Numbered from the stretch's first letter, positions 13,635 through 21,491 are shown. The stretch: 21,556 nt of DNA from Candidatus Enterococcus ferrettii (GCF_017377655.1 NZ_JAFREL010000021.1:1-21556), one strand, 5' to 3'. The notes: generated by a model not told the origin, from the sequence alone. Numbers and translations are program-made.

Positions 13635-14545
13635 ACCAAAAAGAAAAGCGACGCCATTTATTTCGGGTATTTCTTAAAAGTAAAGCCTTGTTTGCCTGCT
13701 TCTCTATCGTGCTGAGCTTCCTTCTGATTGTCGGCAGTACGTATGCTTGGATTACCTCAGCGGATCAACGACTGAATCGGACAGAAACTAATCGACGGAA
13801 ATTGTCCGCTCGAATTGACGAAGACTTCAACCAAGTCTTTCATTTGGCCCCCGGGACAACCCAAACAAAGGCTGTTCGAGTGAAGAATGACGGAGAAACC
13901 CCAGCGATTGTCCGGCTGTCTTTTAAAGAGTTCTTTGTAGGATTTGAAGTAGACACGAATGATAATCACCGATTGGACGCCAACCTTTTAAATGGGAATG
14001 CGAATTTGACCCTTCATGAATTGGATGAGCAGAATGATACGTTGATTGATATAAAGGACACAAGTACCTGGGCGGTTGGCAATGTTTATTCAGTTGATGG
14101 AACGAATCATTATATAGCCAATAACAATGTACAGAATCATACCTACGATCTTAATGAGGTACGAACAGAACCTTTGTCTGCGTTTCAGTTGAACTTTCAA
14201 ACAGCGAAGGTTTTTGATGATCCTGACGATACAGTTGGAGAAGAAAACTATTGGTTTTACCATGAGGGTTTCTTCTACTATTCTGAAGTCTTGCAGTCAA
14301 ATGATGACCCATTGACTCCTCAAACAGAGAATCTAACGGTCGATCTATTGGAAAGTATTACCTTAGATGCTAGTTATGCCAATCAGTACAAGGGGGCTTT
14401 GTACAAGCTAGTACCTGAAATGGATGCTCACGACATAACCGAATCCATTTTAACCGATTGGGGAATTGCTGGCAGCCCAGTAGAGGACATTTACAAGGAT
14501 CATTTGGTTTTTATGAGTAAAAGCAATCAAGGAGGCGGAGGATAA
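13631..14545 (+). CDS. TasA/BsaA-type SipW-dependent exported protein 2
   Basis: This 304-aa protein has an extended basic N-terminus (NQKEKRRHLFRVFLKSK), a hydrophobic core and the SipW-type motif GSTYAWITSADQRLNRTE, with predicted cleavage near Ala39. The mature part begins with FHLAPGTTQTKAVRVKNDG...AIVRLSFKEF, parallel to the 423-aa protein, and contains ENYWFYHEGFFYYSEVL, matching the aromatic motif of its relatives. It probably serves as a minor or tip subunit. The ATG overlaps the stop of the LPXTG gene (ATGA) and is preceded by a purine-rich GGAGGAGCAGGG site. An in-frame ATG 30 nt upstream lies inside the previous gene and is less likely. Confidence 0.85.
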   Translation: MNQKEKRRHLFRVFLKSKALFACFSIVLSFLLIVGSTYAWITSADQRLNRTETNRRKLSARIDEDFNQVFHLAPGTTQTKAVRVKNDGETPAIVRLSFKEFFVGFEVDTNDNHRLDANLLNGNANLTLHELDEQNDTLIDIKDTSTWAVGNVYSVDGTNHYIANNNVQNHTYDLNEVRTEPLSAFQLNFQTAKVFDDPDDTVGEENYWFYHEGFFYYSEVLQSNDDPLTPQTENLTVDLLESITLDASYANQYKGALYKLVPEMDAHDITESILTDWGIAGSPVEDIYKDHLVFMSKSNQGGGG

Positions 14546-15189
14546 TGAAACAAAAAAGAAAAATTCACCGTTGCCTTTACCTTGTGATCGGTGTTATCTG
14601 CTTTCTGCTTTTAATTGGTGGGAGTTATCTGGTTTATGCAGCAATGACTGCTCAAGATCGTAAAGAAAATGACTTTCAGGTTGGACAGGTAGAAACAAGG
14701 ATATTTGAGGAGAATTTTGACGAAACCATGACTGAAATACCCAAAGACCAATCAATTCCTAAAGAAGTACGAATCGAAAATACTGGAACCATTAGACAGT
14801 TTGTACGCGTCATGGTCTTACCTGAGGTTCGAAAAAGCATTGTGGGAGATGCAGAAAATGAACAAGTTTTGCCATTACCCATCGATACAAGTATTGAACT
14901 AGAAGGAATGGAGACAACTGATTGGATCGATGGTGGTGATGGGTATTACTATTACAACAAGCGATTGGATTCTGGAGATAGGACAAGTTATTTGTTCGAG
15001 TCGGTAAGGCTGCCGGAGCAGTTAAGTGATCGCTACCATCAGACAACCTTGACGATATCCTTGAAGGTGGAAACAATCAATTGTGCACAGTTTGCCTATC
15101 GCGATGCTTGGTGGCAAGGGAACACACCTGAAGCAGATTCACCATTAGAAGCAGTGGACGAAGCATTAAAAGCATTGATTGAAAATTAG
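14545..15189 (+). CDS. TasA/BsaA-type SipW-dependent exported protein 3
   Basis: This is a 214-aa exported protein, the shortest of the three. The signal peptide is KQKRKIHR plus a hydrophobic stretch ending GGSYLVYAAMTAQDRKEN, a variant SipW-type cleavage region. The mature part has IPKEVRIENTGTIRQFVRVMVLPEV (the family's NTG...FVRV motif) and the aromatic WIDGGDGYYYYNKRLDSG. It ends ADSPLEAVDEALKALIEN without an anchor. The ATG overlaps the previous stop by 1 nt, with GGAGGCGGAGG upstream. It is the last gene before a hairpin terminator, so it closes the 10-gene operon. Confidence 0.83.
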   Translation: MKQKRKIHRCLYLVIGVICFLLLIGGSYLVYAAMTAQDRKENDFQVGQVETRIFEENFDETMTEIPKDQSIPKEVRIENTGTIRQFVRVMVLPEVRKSIVGDAENEQVLPLPIDTSIELEGMETTDWIDGGDGYYYYNKRLDSGDRTSYLFESVRLPEQLSDRYHQTTLTISLKVETINCAQFAYRDAWWQGNTPEADSPLEAVDEALKALIEN

Positions 15190-15228
15190 GGATGCAGTTT
15201 CCCCACTGTATCCAACATTTATGAAAAA

Positions 15229-15254
15229 ACAACACTCATGAGGTGAGTGTTTTA
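15229..15254 (+). terminator. Hairpin terminator closing the matrix operon
   Basis: An 8-bp stem (AACACTCA/TGAGTGTT, loop TGAGG) lies between an A-run and a short T-run (TTTT), about 40 nt after the stop of the third SipW-type substrate. The T-run is short, so some read-through into the lectin gene is possible. Confidence 0.65.
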
Positions 15255-15341
15255 AATGACTAAAGCATTGATTTGATGGGCGTTAAGAACAGATGATAAA
15301 TAGAATTGAAATTAAATGAGTTCTAGAAAAGAGGGCTAAAA

Positions 15342-17972
15342 ATGAGAAGTAAAGTTGGCTTCAAACGAAAAATAATTGCATTCTTAGGGATTCTACCGAT
15401 TTTGGTAATTGCAACAGTTCTGAATTATCAAGATGCAATTCCCAAAAAGATAGAGGCTTCAACAACAATTGTTAAAGAAGGAGAATTTAGACTATATGCT
15501 GAGCCTATAAAAGATAATCAGATAAGTTTAAGTTGGGAAGAAGAGGACAAGCAACTTAACCAATATGAAATATATGAATCAATAGATGATAGCGAATTTA
15601 AAGTGGTGAACAATTCAGTTGGAGAGTTAGAACATATTACTGAATACGAAGATAGAGCAAAACCAGGAGCACCAGAAATAGGAGGGGTGCATGAGGATGG
15701 AACCATTAGGATAGAGTTAGATGCGAAAGATGAAGGAACGAATTACCAATGGTTTTTGAAAGCACATGATAATCAAGAGACGAGTAAAACATCAGATATT
15801 ATTACAAGTACTTTGGTTGACGGAATTGATAAATATTATTATGAAATATCTGACTCCTCTAAAAATACTTTACTGGAAGAAGTAAAAAAATTAAGTAAAG
15901 AGGAATCTAAAAAGAGTGAGAGTATTTCTGAAATTGAAGTAAACAAGGAGATAAATAATTCAACTAAATCAAACTTTACTATTAAAGAGGGGAAGAAATC
16001 TCAAAAATATATCCATGCACTTGTTGTAGATAAGGCTGGTAACATCAGCGAAGTCTCTAGTAAGAAGGTGGCAGATCTTTTTGTAAAGGAACCAAGTAAG
16101 GTGAACAAACTCAATAGAGAACCTAGAAATAGAAATTTTTCCTTTGCAATAGAACGTACAGGTGATGAAGCTAGATTTGTGGACATTCAATTAGGTGTGG
16201 GCTTGGATGGGCAGATGGAAGTTTTAGAAATTAGGATCCCTAAAAATATGAGTAGAGATAGTTCAAATGCCTTACCAAATGATTGGGCTATTCATAAACA
16301 AATTGGTGATAACCCAAACTATGATTCTATTGTATATATAATGGGAACTAATGGTTCTTCAAACACCATTATCCAGTATTTGGAAGCAGAAAGACTAACA
16401 ATAAACAATCCTACTGCCCAAAGTGGAGAAATGCAATTACTATTTTATGAACATTTAAAGGAAGTTGTAACTGTTAATAGAGATAACTTCTTAAACTATT
16501 TCGAATTACTAACAAATGAGATTTCTGATTCAAACTATGATGAAACCTCAGGGATTTTTACTTATACTCAGGATTCAGTTGGTAGACAGGGAGGATTCCA
16601 TCTTAGAAATAGAGTTTTATTTGATGACGACTTTACTTTGACTGGAAGAGTTAACTTAGGGAATAAGTTTTTCCCGACTGGCGGAGGAGATGGTATAGGG
16701 TTTGTTTTTCATCCAGGTAATTCAAATAGATTGGGTTTGACTGGAGGAGGACTGGGAATGGCAGGGATACCAGATGCATTTGGGTTTGGCTTAGATACTT
16801 TTGCTAATATTGAGGATGAGATGATAGGAGCCGACCCACCCAGATTTCACGAGCCACCGAATCCATTCGGAGCTTTCATGTATAATGAACCTCCTGGGGG
16901 GAAGAAGCTGGTATATGACGGAGAAGATTCCCCTGCGGAGGCGATCGTTCATCCAAATAATAGCTTTGTTGATTTCAATATAACTTTTAATAGTAATGAT
17001 AGAACCTTGTCAATTAACTATGAAAATAGTAATTGGTTAAAATCAATTGATACTTGGATTTCTCCAAATGTAGACTCCTATGCTTTCTCTTCACAAGGTT
17101 CAACAGGAGCATCAACAAATTTGCAACAATTTGAGATGGGTAGTTTCGAGTTCACTCAAGAAATAGAATTCAGTGAAGAGAATACTAATAATATATCTGC
17201 TGCAGCCGACGTCCCTCAAAAAATTAACATCCAAGCTTATACTGAACGCTTTGGACGACTCCAACGTTTTGCTCAAGGAGACATTCTTTACGATCAGCAG
17301 CTAAGAATAGGGGCCCAAATCACAGCACAGCCGAATGATTTTGAATTGTTCACATTTTTGGAACATAGAGATCGAAATGGTGAAATGACACCTCCAATAC
17401 CTCGACCACTAGGAGACCAATATACTGTTACAAAAAATTTTCAAGAGGGAGCATTCATTTATGCTAACAGGCAGGTAATGCTGCATGTTCGCCAAGTTGT
17501 ACTGGAGCCTGAGAATCAATTAGTTAATCCAGAAGAGGGATATTTGAATCTGAAAACATCGTTGTTCGACGTAAATAGCGGGAACTATACTGAAGATACT
17601 AATCAACTGATACAAGTACAAATACCGTCCCAAAATAATGATGAGGTTCCTGATTTTGAAACGTTTGCGGTAAGTACAAAGCATATGACGGATGATGGGG
17701 ATCTATTAAGACTCAACTTAATCTTGCCCGAATTTTATGAATATAGAGGTCATTTCTTCACTCAACGTCATTTGGATGATCCGATGGGAGCAGACCATCA
17801 AGGCAACATGTGGATCGATGGTGGAGAATTGGTACTACCTAGAGGTCAAATGGATTGGGTTGATGGATACTTTATCACTTTATATATAAGCCCAACTGAA
17901 ATTGGCAGAAGTCCACAACCCTACAGCTGGGACTATAAAAAGAACGATCTAGGAGAAATCAAAACCGAGTAA
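15342..17972 (+). CDS. Large secreted protein with L-type lectin domain
   Basis: This 876-aa secreted protein has a signal peptide in residues 1-39 (basic RSKVGFKRK, cleavage near IEAS). Residues ~45-250 look like fibronectin/Ig-type beta domains (ISLSWEEEDKQLNQYEIYES, ALVVDKAGNISEVSSK). Residues ~400-615 match an L-type (legume) lectin fold: GGGDGIGFVFHPG, FGFGLDTFAN and VDFNITFNSNDRTLSINY. Residues ~635-876 are an unrecognised beta-rich end. It has no LPXTG or other visible anchor. It should bind glycans, perhaps as an adhesive component of the matrix. AGAGGG lies 6 nt before the ATG, and a weak TTGATG/TGATAA promoter is possible at 15273-15299. The first two-thirds look more AT-rich than the neighbouring genes. 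Confidence 0.8.
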   Translation: MRSKVGFKRKIIAFLGILPILVIATVLNYQDAIPKKIEASTTIVKEGEFRLYAEPIKDNQISLSWEEEDKQLNQYEIYESIDDSEFKVVNNSVGELEHITEYEDRAKPGAPEIGGVHEDGTIRIELDAKDEGTNYQWFLKAHDNQETSKTSDIITSTLVDGIDKYYYEISDSSKNTLLEEVKKLSKEESKKSESISEIEVNKEINNSTKSNFTIKEGKKSQKYIHALVVDKAGNISEVSSKKVADLFVKEPSKVNKLNREPRNRNFSFAIERTGDEARFVDIQLGVGLDGQMEVLEIRIPKNMSRDSSNALPNDWAIHKQIGDNPNYDSIVYIMGTNGSSNTIIQYLEAERLTINNPTAQSGEMQLLFYEHLKEVVTVNRDNFLNYFELLTNEISDSNYDETSGIFTYTQDSVGRQGGFHLRNRVLFDDDFTLTGRVNLGNKFFPTGGGDGIGFVFHPGNSNRLGLTGGGLGMAGIPDAFGFGLDTFANIEDEMIGADPPRFHEPPNPFGAFMYNEPPGGKKLVYDGEDSPAEAIVHPNNSFVDFNITFNSNDRTLSINYENSNWLKSIDTWISPNVDSYAFSSQGSTGASTNLQQFEMGSFEFTQEIEFSEENTNNISAAADVPQKINIQAYTERFGRLQRFAQGDILYDQQLRIGAQITAQPNDFELFTFLEHRDRNGEMTPPIPRPLGDQYTVTKNFQEGAFIYANRQVMLHVRQVVLEPENQLVNPEEGYLNLKTSLFDVNSGNYTEDTNQLIQVQIPSQNNDEVPDFETFAVSTKHMTDDGDLLRLNLILPEFYEYRGHFFTQRHLDDPMGADHQGNMWIDGGELVLPRGQMDWVDGYFITLYISPTEIGRSPQPYSWDYKKNDLGEIKTE

Positions 17973-17994
17973 ATGAAAGAGGCGAGACAAGAAC

Positions 17995-18174
17995 ATGGTC
18001 TATCTATTATTACTAGTGTTAGGCCTGATCGTATTGGTTCAAAGCTATCTGCTGTTCTCGCTGATGCGAAGCCAGCAAGACTTGCAGGAAAAGGTGACTC
18101 GGTTGCTGTCGAGAAGACCGCAACCGAGTAATGTTAAACGAAAAACTCCAACAGAAAGAGGAAGGACACGATGA
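17995..18174 (+). CDS. 59-aa single-TM protein
   Basis: This short gene starts 22 nt after the lectin gene and overlaps the next start (ATGA). The product has one N-terminal TM helix (VYLLLLVLGLIVLVQSYLLF) and a cytosolic basic/polar tail (SQQDLQEKVTRLLSRRPQPS...). AGAGGCGAGA lies upstream of the ATG. Tight packing with the resolvase-like membrane protein suggests that the two act together. No family is recognised. Confidence 0.65.
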   Translation: MVYLLLLVLGLIVLVQSYLLFSLMRSQQDLQEKVTRLLSRRPQPSNVKRKTPTERGRTR

Positions 18175-18914
18175 ATCTTGGCTATGCACGAGGGTATCAA
18201 CTGACCCAACAATTGGATATGCTGGAGGATTACCCAGTGGACGAACTATTTTCTGATGGGGCGCAAGAAGTGGAAGCCCTGCGTTCACCGACAAGTGAAT
18301 TCCAAGCCTTAATGAATTTCGCTCAACCAGGTGATCATCTAGTAATCGCTTCGTGGGAAGTTGTTTCCCGAGATTATCGACAGCTGCTGGCTTGCTTAGA
18401 TCAGTTAGAAACACAAGAACTATCATTAGATGTACTCAATCTTCCCCAACTCACGATTGAAGAGTGGCGCCAAGTCTTCCGATGGTCGTTACGCAACGAT
18501 CGACTGCTTCATCCAGTGTTGGTGAAAGCCGGGAAGGAGCGAGATCGCAGTAAAGATGCTTACTCTTTATTTAGCAAAGAGCCAGAGGCCCGCAAGCTCT
18601 ATCGGGAGGTTATCTGGCTGTTGGTAGAGAAGAATTCTGTACGACAAATCGCGCAAAGAAAACGCGTACCGCCAGAAACGGTTTATCGAATCCAACAGGA
18701 AGTGAAGCAAGTTCAATTGGCCGTTGTATTAGTGATTTGTTTCCTCCTGGCAATTTTCAGTATCAAGTTGGCACAAAGTTATTTCGATCAGCTATGGATT
18801 CAAGTAGCGATTTGTGTGGTGGTAACGCTGGTTATTCTATGGAATGTCTTAATTGATACTGAAGAAAATGAGGCAAAGATGCCGATAAAAGAGAAGAAAG
18901 CCCCAAAAATTTGA
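18171..18914 (+). CDS. Membrane-anchored resolvase-like protein lacking the catalytic serine
   Basis: Residues 1-92 of this 247-aa protein follow the serine-recombinase N-terminal fold: LGYARGYQLTQQLDML, DELFSDGAQEVEALRSPTSE, and FAQPGDHLVIASWEVVSRDYRQLL. True resolvases read GYARVS with Ser as nucleophile and DRLxR. Here these are GYARGY and EVVSR, so strand cleavage is not expected. Residues ~155-176 resemble the resolvase helix-turn-helix (SVRQIAQRKRVPPETVYRIQQ). Two TM helices (~182-200 and 208-227) then anchor the protein, with a charged cytosolic tail. A DNA-binding membrane regulator is the likely role (inference). It ends 17 nt before the second pseudo-receiver regulator, so the two are probably co-expressed. 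Confidence 0.78.
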   Translation: MNLGYARGYQLTQQLDMLEDYPVDELFSDGAQEVEALRSPTSEFQALMNFAQPGDHLVIASWEVVSRDYRQLLACLDQLETQELSLDVLNLPQLTIEEWRQVFRWSLRNDRLLHPVLVKAGKERDRSKDAYSLFSKEPEARKLYREVIWLLVEKNSVRQIAQRKRVPPETVYRIQQEVKQVQLAVVLVICFLLAIFSIKLAQSYFDQLWIQVAICVVVTLVILWNVLIDTEENEAKMPIKEKKAPKI

Positions 18915-18923
18915 AGAGAAGGT

Positions 18924-18961
18924 GAATCCCCATGCAACATGTACTTATTTTAACGAAAAAT
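18924..18961 (+). repeat. 38-bp exact direct repeat of window positions 1-38
   Basis: The 8 bases before the ATG and the first 30 coding bases of this regulator are identical to the first 38 bases of the window, including wobble positions; divergence begins right after. This points to recent duplication or gene conversion, or to selection on the start region. Confidence 0.9.
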
Positions 18962-19693
18962 GTTTTATCCGAAGAACCACTGATTCAGCAGCTTCATTAT
19001 TTGAATTATGAAGTCCTGTGTTCAGCAGATTTGATTCAATCCCTGCAACAAGGAAGAATGTCACCAGTTATTTCTTATTTTCATCTAGTGATTATCAGTG
19101 AAACAGTAAGTAACAGCGAAGCTGAACAACTCTTACCAACATTGAGTCTTTATGCTTTAGCGGTTATTCGGGTAGGGGAATCTCTGCCCACCAGCGAAAA
19201 GGCTGCGTGGCAAGAACAAGGGATTCATCATTGGATTACCAAAAGTCCTACTGTTCAGGAATTGCGAGAAGGTCTAGTAGAAGCAATCCGCTTATTAGAA
19301 GACCAGCGAGTGAGTGCCAATCAAATTTTGAATTTTCCAATGAGTGAAGTTATTACCAAAAAGACTGGTGTATTAAGAAAGGTTCACAAGAGCTTTTCCA
19401 AAACGGAGAAAAAGGTATTTGATCGCTTATTGTGGGCGCAAAGTCATGGTGGTGTATTGTCCCGAAAAGAATTGTGTGAATACTTATGGGAGGATGGGCA
19501 AACCTCTTCAAACATGAGCCAGTTGTCTTGTTTAATTAATAAAATTAAAGTGAAATTTGAACAAATTGATATGCCCCATGAGATTATCACCACCTTATGG
19601 GGAAGAGGCTACAAGCTAAATGAAGATTTTTACCAACGCTGGTTAAACGAGGAACAAGAAGCAGCGCTGCTTTCTCCTCAATCGGTCATTTAA
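18932..19693 (+). CDS. Orphan winged-helix regulator with pseudo-receiver domain (copy 2)
   Basis: This 253-aa paralogue of the protein at 9-776 has the same organisation. It has a receiver-like N-terminal ~115 residues without the acidic pair or phospho-Asp (VLILTKN; LVIISETVSNSE), and an OmpR-type winged helix at ~150-240 (FSKTEKKVFDRLL, SRKELCEYLWEDGQTSSNMSQLSCLINKIK, ITTLWGRGYKL). The winged helices of the two copies are nearly identical in the recognition region, so they probably bind the same operator, while the N-terminal domains differ more and may sense different inputs. AAGGTGA lies 7 nt before the ATG. The gene follows the resolvase-like membrane protein by 17 nt, suggesting a membrane-to-DNA signalling pair (inference). 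Confidence 0.87.
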   Translation: MQHVLILTKNVLSEEPLIQQLHYLNYEVLCSADLIQSLQQGRMSPVISYFHLVIISETVSNSEAEQLLPTLSLYALAVIRVGESLPTSEKAAWQEQGIHHWITKSPTVQELREGLVEAIRLLEDQRVSANQILNFPMSEVITKKTGVLRKVHKSFSKTEKKVFDRLLWAQSHGGVLSRKELCEYLWEDGQTSSNMSQLSCLINKIKVKFEQIDMPHEIITTLWGRGYKLNEDFYQRWLNEEQEAALLSPQSVI

Positions 19694-20001
19694 ATCAGAA
19701 AAGAAAAAGAGGCTGCTCTAGAAGTCTTATTAAAGAAAAAATTGAAGTAAAGCTGAACGACTGAATTTCTATTTTCAATGATAGAATACAATCGTTCGGC
19801 TATTTAATTATTTTAGATAGTTTCAAATTTGGATTTTTAAGCGTCTCGTACTAAAAATCCAACAATACTCGGAGGTTTCTTTAAGAAATATCAGATAATA
19901 AAGAGCGAATGAAGTAGTAATTTCTATATTCATAAGAGCATAGATTTTTTTGAACTATTAGCAGAAACAAAAATTTTTAAGCATTTCAATAATACAATCA
20001 C
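19694..20001. other. Intergenic gap between convergent genes
   Basis: This gap lies between the second regulator (plus) and the membrane protein (minus). Apart from the long hairpin at 19751-19816, I see only AT-rich sequence with no gene, repeat or clear promoter. Confidence 0.5.
19751..19816 (+). terminator. Long hairpin terminator after regulator copy 2
   Basis: AGCTGAACGA (19751-19760) pairs with TCGTTCGGCT (19792-19801) with one G-U pair; an inner stem TTCTAT/ATAGAA extends it. A T-rich stretch (TATTTAATTATTTT) follows. It plausibly ends the lectin-to-regulator transcript. Confidence 0.55.
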
Positions 20002-20829
20002 TTACTTAGATTTCCTTCGTAATGTATTAGACACTAACAGTCCAGAACTTATTGCTAGGATGTCAACGAATGTCCTCAATGATAAATCAATAGGATTAAA
20101 GTCAAAAACTAGCAGCATAAAACTATTAAAGAAAATAAGATTTATTGCATAAACTGAAATCCCAAAGAAAAGTGGACTTCTGCTTGTTTTATGAGTATGA
20201 GCAAATTTTGTCAAATATAGAACTACACCACTAGAGATGGCTCCAGTTACTAAACACCAAAGGATAGTCAGTAATGAACGTTCCTCAAAATAGGAATAGA
20301 CACCAAAAATAGTGTATAGACATAAGCGGCCTATCAAAAAGAATAATGTGGGAACTATAATGCTGGTCAATGAATTATTCGTTGCTTTTCTTTCAATTAT
20401 CATCTTTGGGGAAGTTTCTTTTTTAAAAAAGAAATCTAAGCCTAATCCCATTATTAAAAGCGCTAAACTGTCTACAGCTGCATAGGCTACACTGTCTTGC
20501 AAAATTGATGTCGCATGAGGCAGGGGTTCAAATAAATAAGTCGACCAAAGGAAACATAATGCGAATGAATATTTTAGTCCAGGTCTATTTTTGCTTACTC
20601 CGTCCTTTTTGCCGATCATCAAAACGAATAAATACGCAAATATACTATAGCTAATCACGGCAAGAATACTAAATGCGATAGGTAAAGTTTGCGAGGTTAC
20701 AAAAATACTTGGTTTTAAAATCGTTTGATCACTCGCAGGCAATAAAAGCTGACAGCCTATTCGAAAGATTGTTGTTACTATTCCTATAATGAGTATCTTA
20801 AAATGATTGCTTAACTTTCTATTTTTCAT
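20002..20829 (-). CDS. Polytopic membrane protein, function unknown
   Basis: This 275-aa protein has about seven hydrophobic helices: ILIIGIVTTIFRIGCQLLL, TLPIAFSILAVISYSIFAYLFVLMI, YSFALCFLWSTYLF, VDSLALLIMGLGLDFFF, IIVPTLFFLIGRLCLYTIFGVY, LLTILWCLVTGAISSGVVLYL and a final pair near the C-terminus. I recognise no transporter or enzyme motif. AGGAAC lies just upstream of the ATG. A 20-bp perfect palindrome ~47 bases upstream probably controls it. The gene points toward the second regulator and is not part of the matrix transcription unit. Confidence 0.7.
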   Translation of the reverse strand: MKNRKLSNHFKILIIGIVTTIFRIGCQLLLPASDQTILKPSIFVTSQTLPIAFSILAVISYSIFAYLFVLMIGKKDGVSKNRPGLKYSFALCFLWSTYLFEPLPHATSILQDSVAYAAVDSLALLIMGLGLDFFFKKETSPKMIIERKATNNSLTSIIVPTLFFLIGRLCLYTIFGVYSYFEERSLLTILWCLVTGAISSGVVLYLTKFAHTHKTSRSPLFFGISVYAINLIFFNSFMLLVFDFNPIDLSLRTFVDILAISSGLLVSNTLRRKSK

Positions 20830-20875
20830 AGTTCCTCCAGAATTCCTATTTGTTAGTTCAGTGACAGTAAAGAGA

Positions 20876-20895
20876 ATAGGTAACTAGTTACCTAT
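20876..20895. promoter_or_regulatory. 20-bp perfect palindrome, operator-like
   Basis: ATAGGTAACTAGTTACCTAT reads the same on both strands. It overlaps a weak minus-strand promoter for the polytopic membrane gene (TTCCAT upstream, TATTCT at 20873-20878), the usual position for a dimeric repressor. The plus-strand TATAAT at 20893-20898 also overlaps it. The cognate regulator is not identified. Confidence 0.6.
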
Positions 20896-21120
20896 AATGG
20901 AATTTTATCATAGGAGAAGGAGAAATGGCATCAGTCCAAGGACCTAATCAAGGTTATTAAAACTGAAAGTATTCAAATTAATAGCAGATTTCTTAATATT
21001 GATATAACCTAATAATTTGTTTGAATGAAAATGCTGTGCTCGTTCTCGTTGATAAGAACAGAGCAAAGAAATAAAAATAAATGAGAAAATGAGCAGCTGA
21101 TTTTTACTCGAAATTTGAAA

Positions 21121-21219
21121 AACACTCTACAGGAAGTTCAAAAAATTCTATGTAGACATCTTGTTCAATCGGGACGCTCGGGAATTAAAACAACGATGGA
21201 TACTTACATACATTGTTGA
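21121..21219 (+). pseudogene. Possible tyrosine-recombinase C-terminal relic
   Basis: A 32-codon frame ends in SGIKTTMDTYIHC then a stop. The motif closely resembles the nucleophile region of phage integrases (LGHSxIKTTMDTYxH), but Arg replaces the expected His of GHS and there is no start codon or upstream catalytic part. It may be the remnant of an integrase deletion. The match is short, so chance similarity is possible. Confidence 0.35.
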
Positions 21220-21385
21220 AAATGTAGGACAGAAAACTCTAAAAGAAAAGCATGCAACTTACTGTTGCGGAAGGTCCTGAAAGGTCTGTAAGAATTGTTA
21301 CACTTAGCTGCTGTAAAGCTCAATTAAGTTATAGTCTGATTTAAGCAGAAAGACTCCCTATGAATAATTTTCTGTCGAGCAAGCT

Positions 21386-21413
21386 TTGATTACGTTCAAC
21401 AACTAGGTATACT
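21386..21413 (+). promoter_or_regulatory. Sigma-A-like promoter of the lipoprotein gene
   Basis: TTGATT (21386-21391) and TATACT (21408-21413) are spaced by 16 nt, about 80 bases upstream of the lipoprotein start, and no other gene lies between. Confidence 0.5.
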
Positions 21414-21491
21414 GTAAGAAGAATCAGTTATTGGGTGCACTTTCCTTGTCGTATTCGGCAGAAAGTGAAGAAAGGTTTGGAGGAGAAGAAA

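Larger units (their letters stand above)
20830..21491. other. Long intergenic region with palindrome, integrase-like relic and promoter
   Basis: About 660 bases hold no intact gene. They include the 20-bp palindrome (20876-20895), an imperfect stem near 21037-21065 (TGCTC-GTTCT...AGAAC-A-GAGCA), a short frame resembling the end of a tyrosine recombinase (21121-21219), and a sigma-A-like promoter (21386-21413) for the lipoprotein gene. Confidence 0.5.

Noticed and set aside
1163..21491. CRISPR array
   Set aside because: No regularly spaced direct repeats with unique spacers were found; the repeats seen are single palindromes or short tandem copies.
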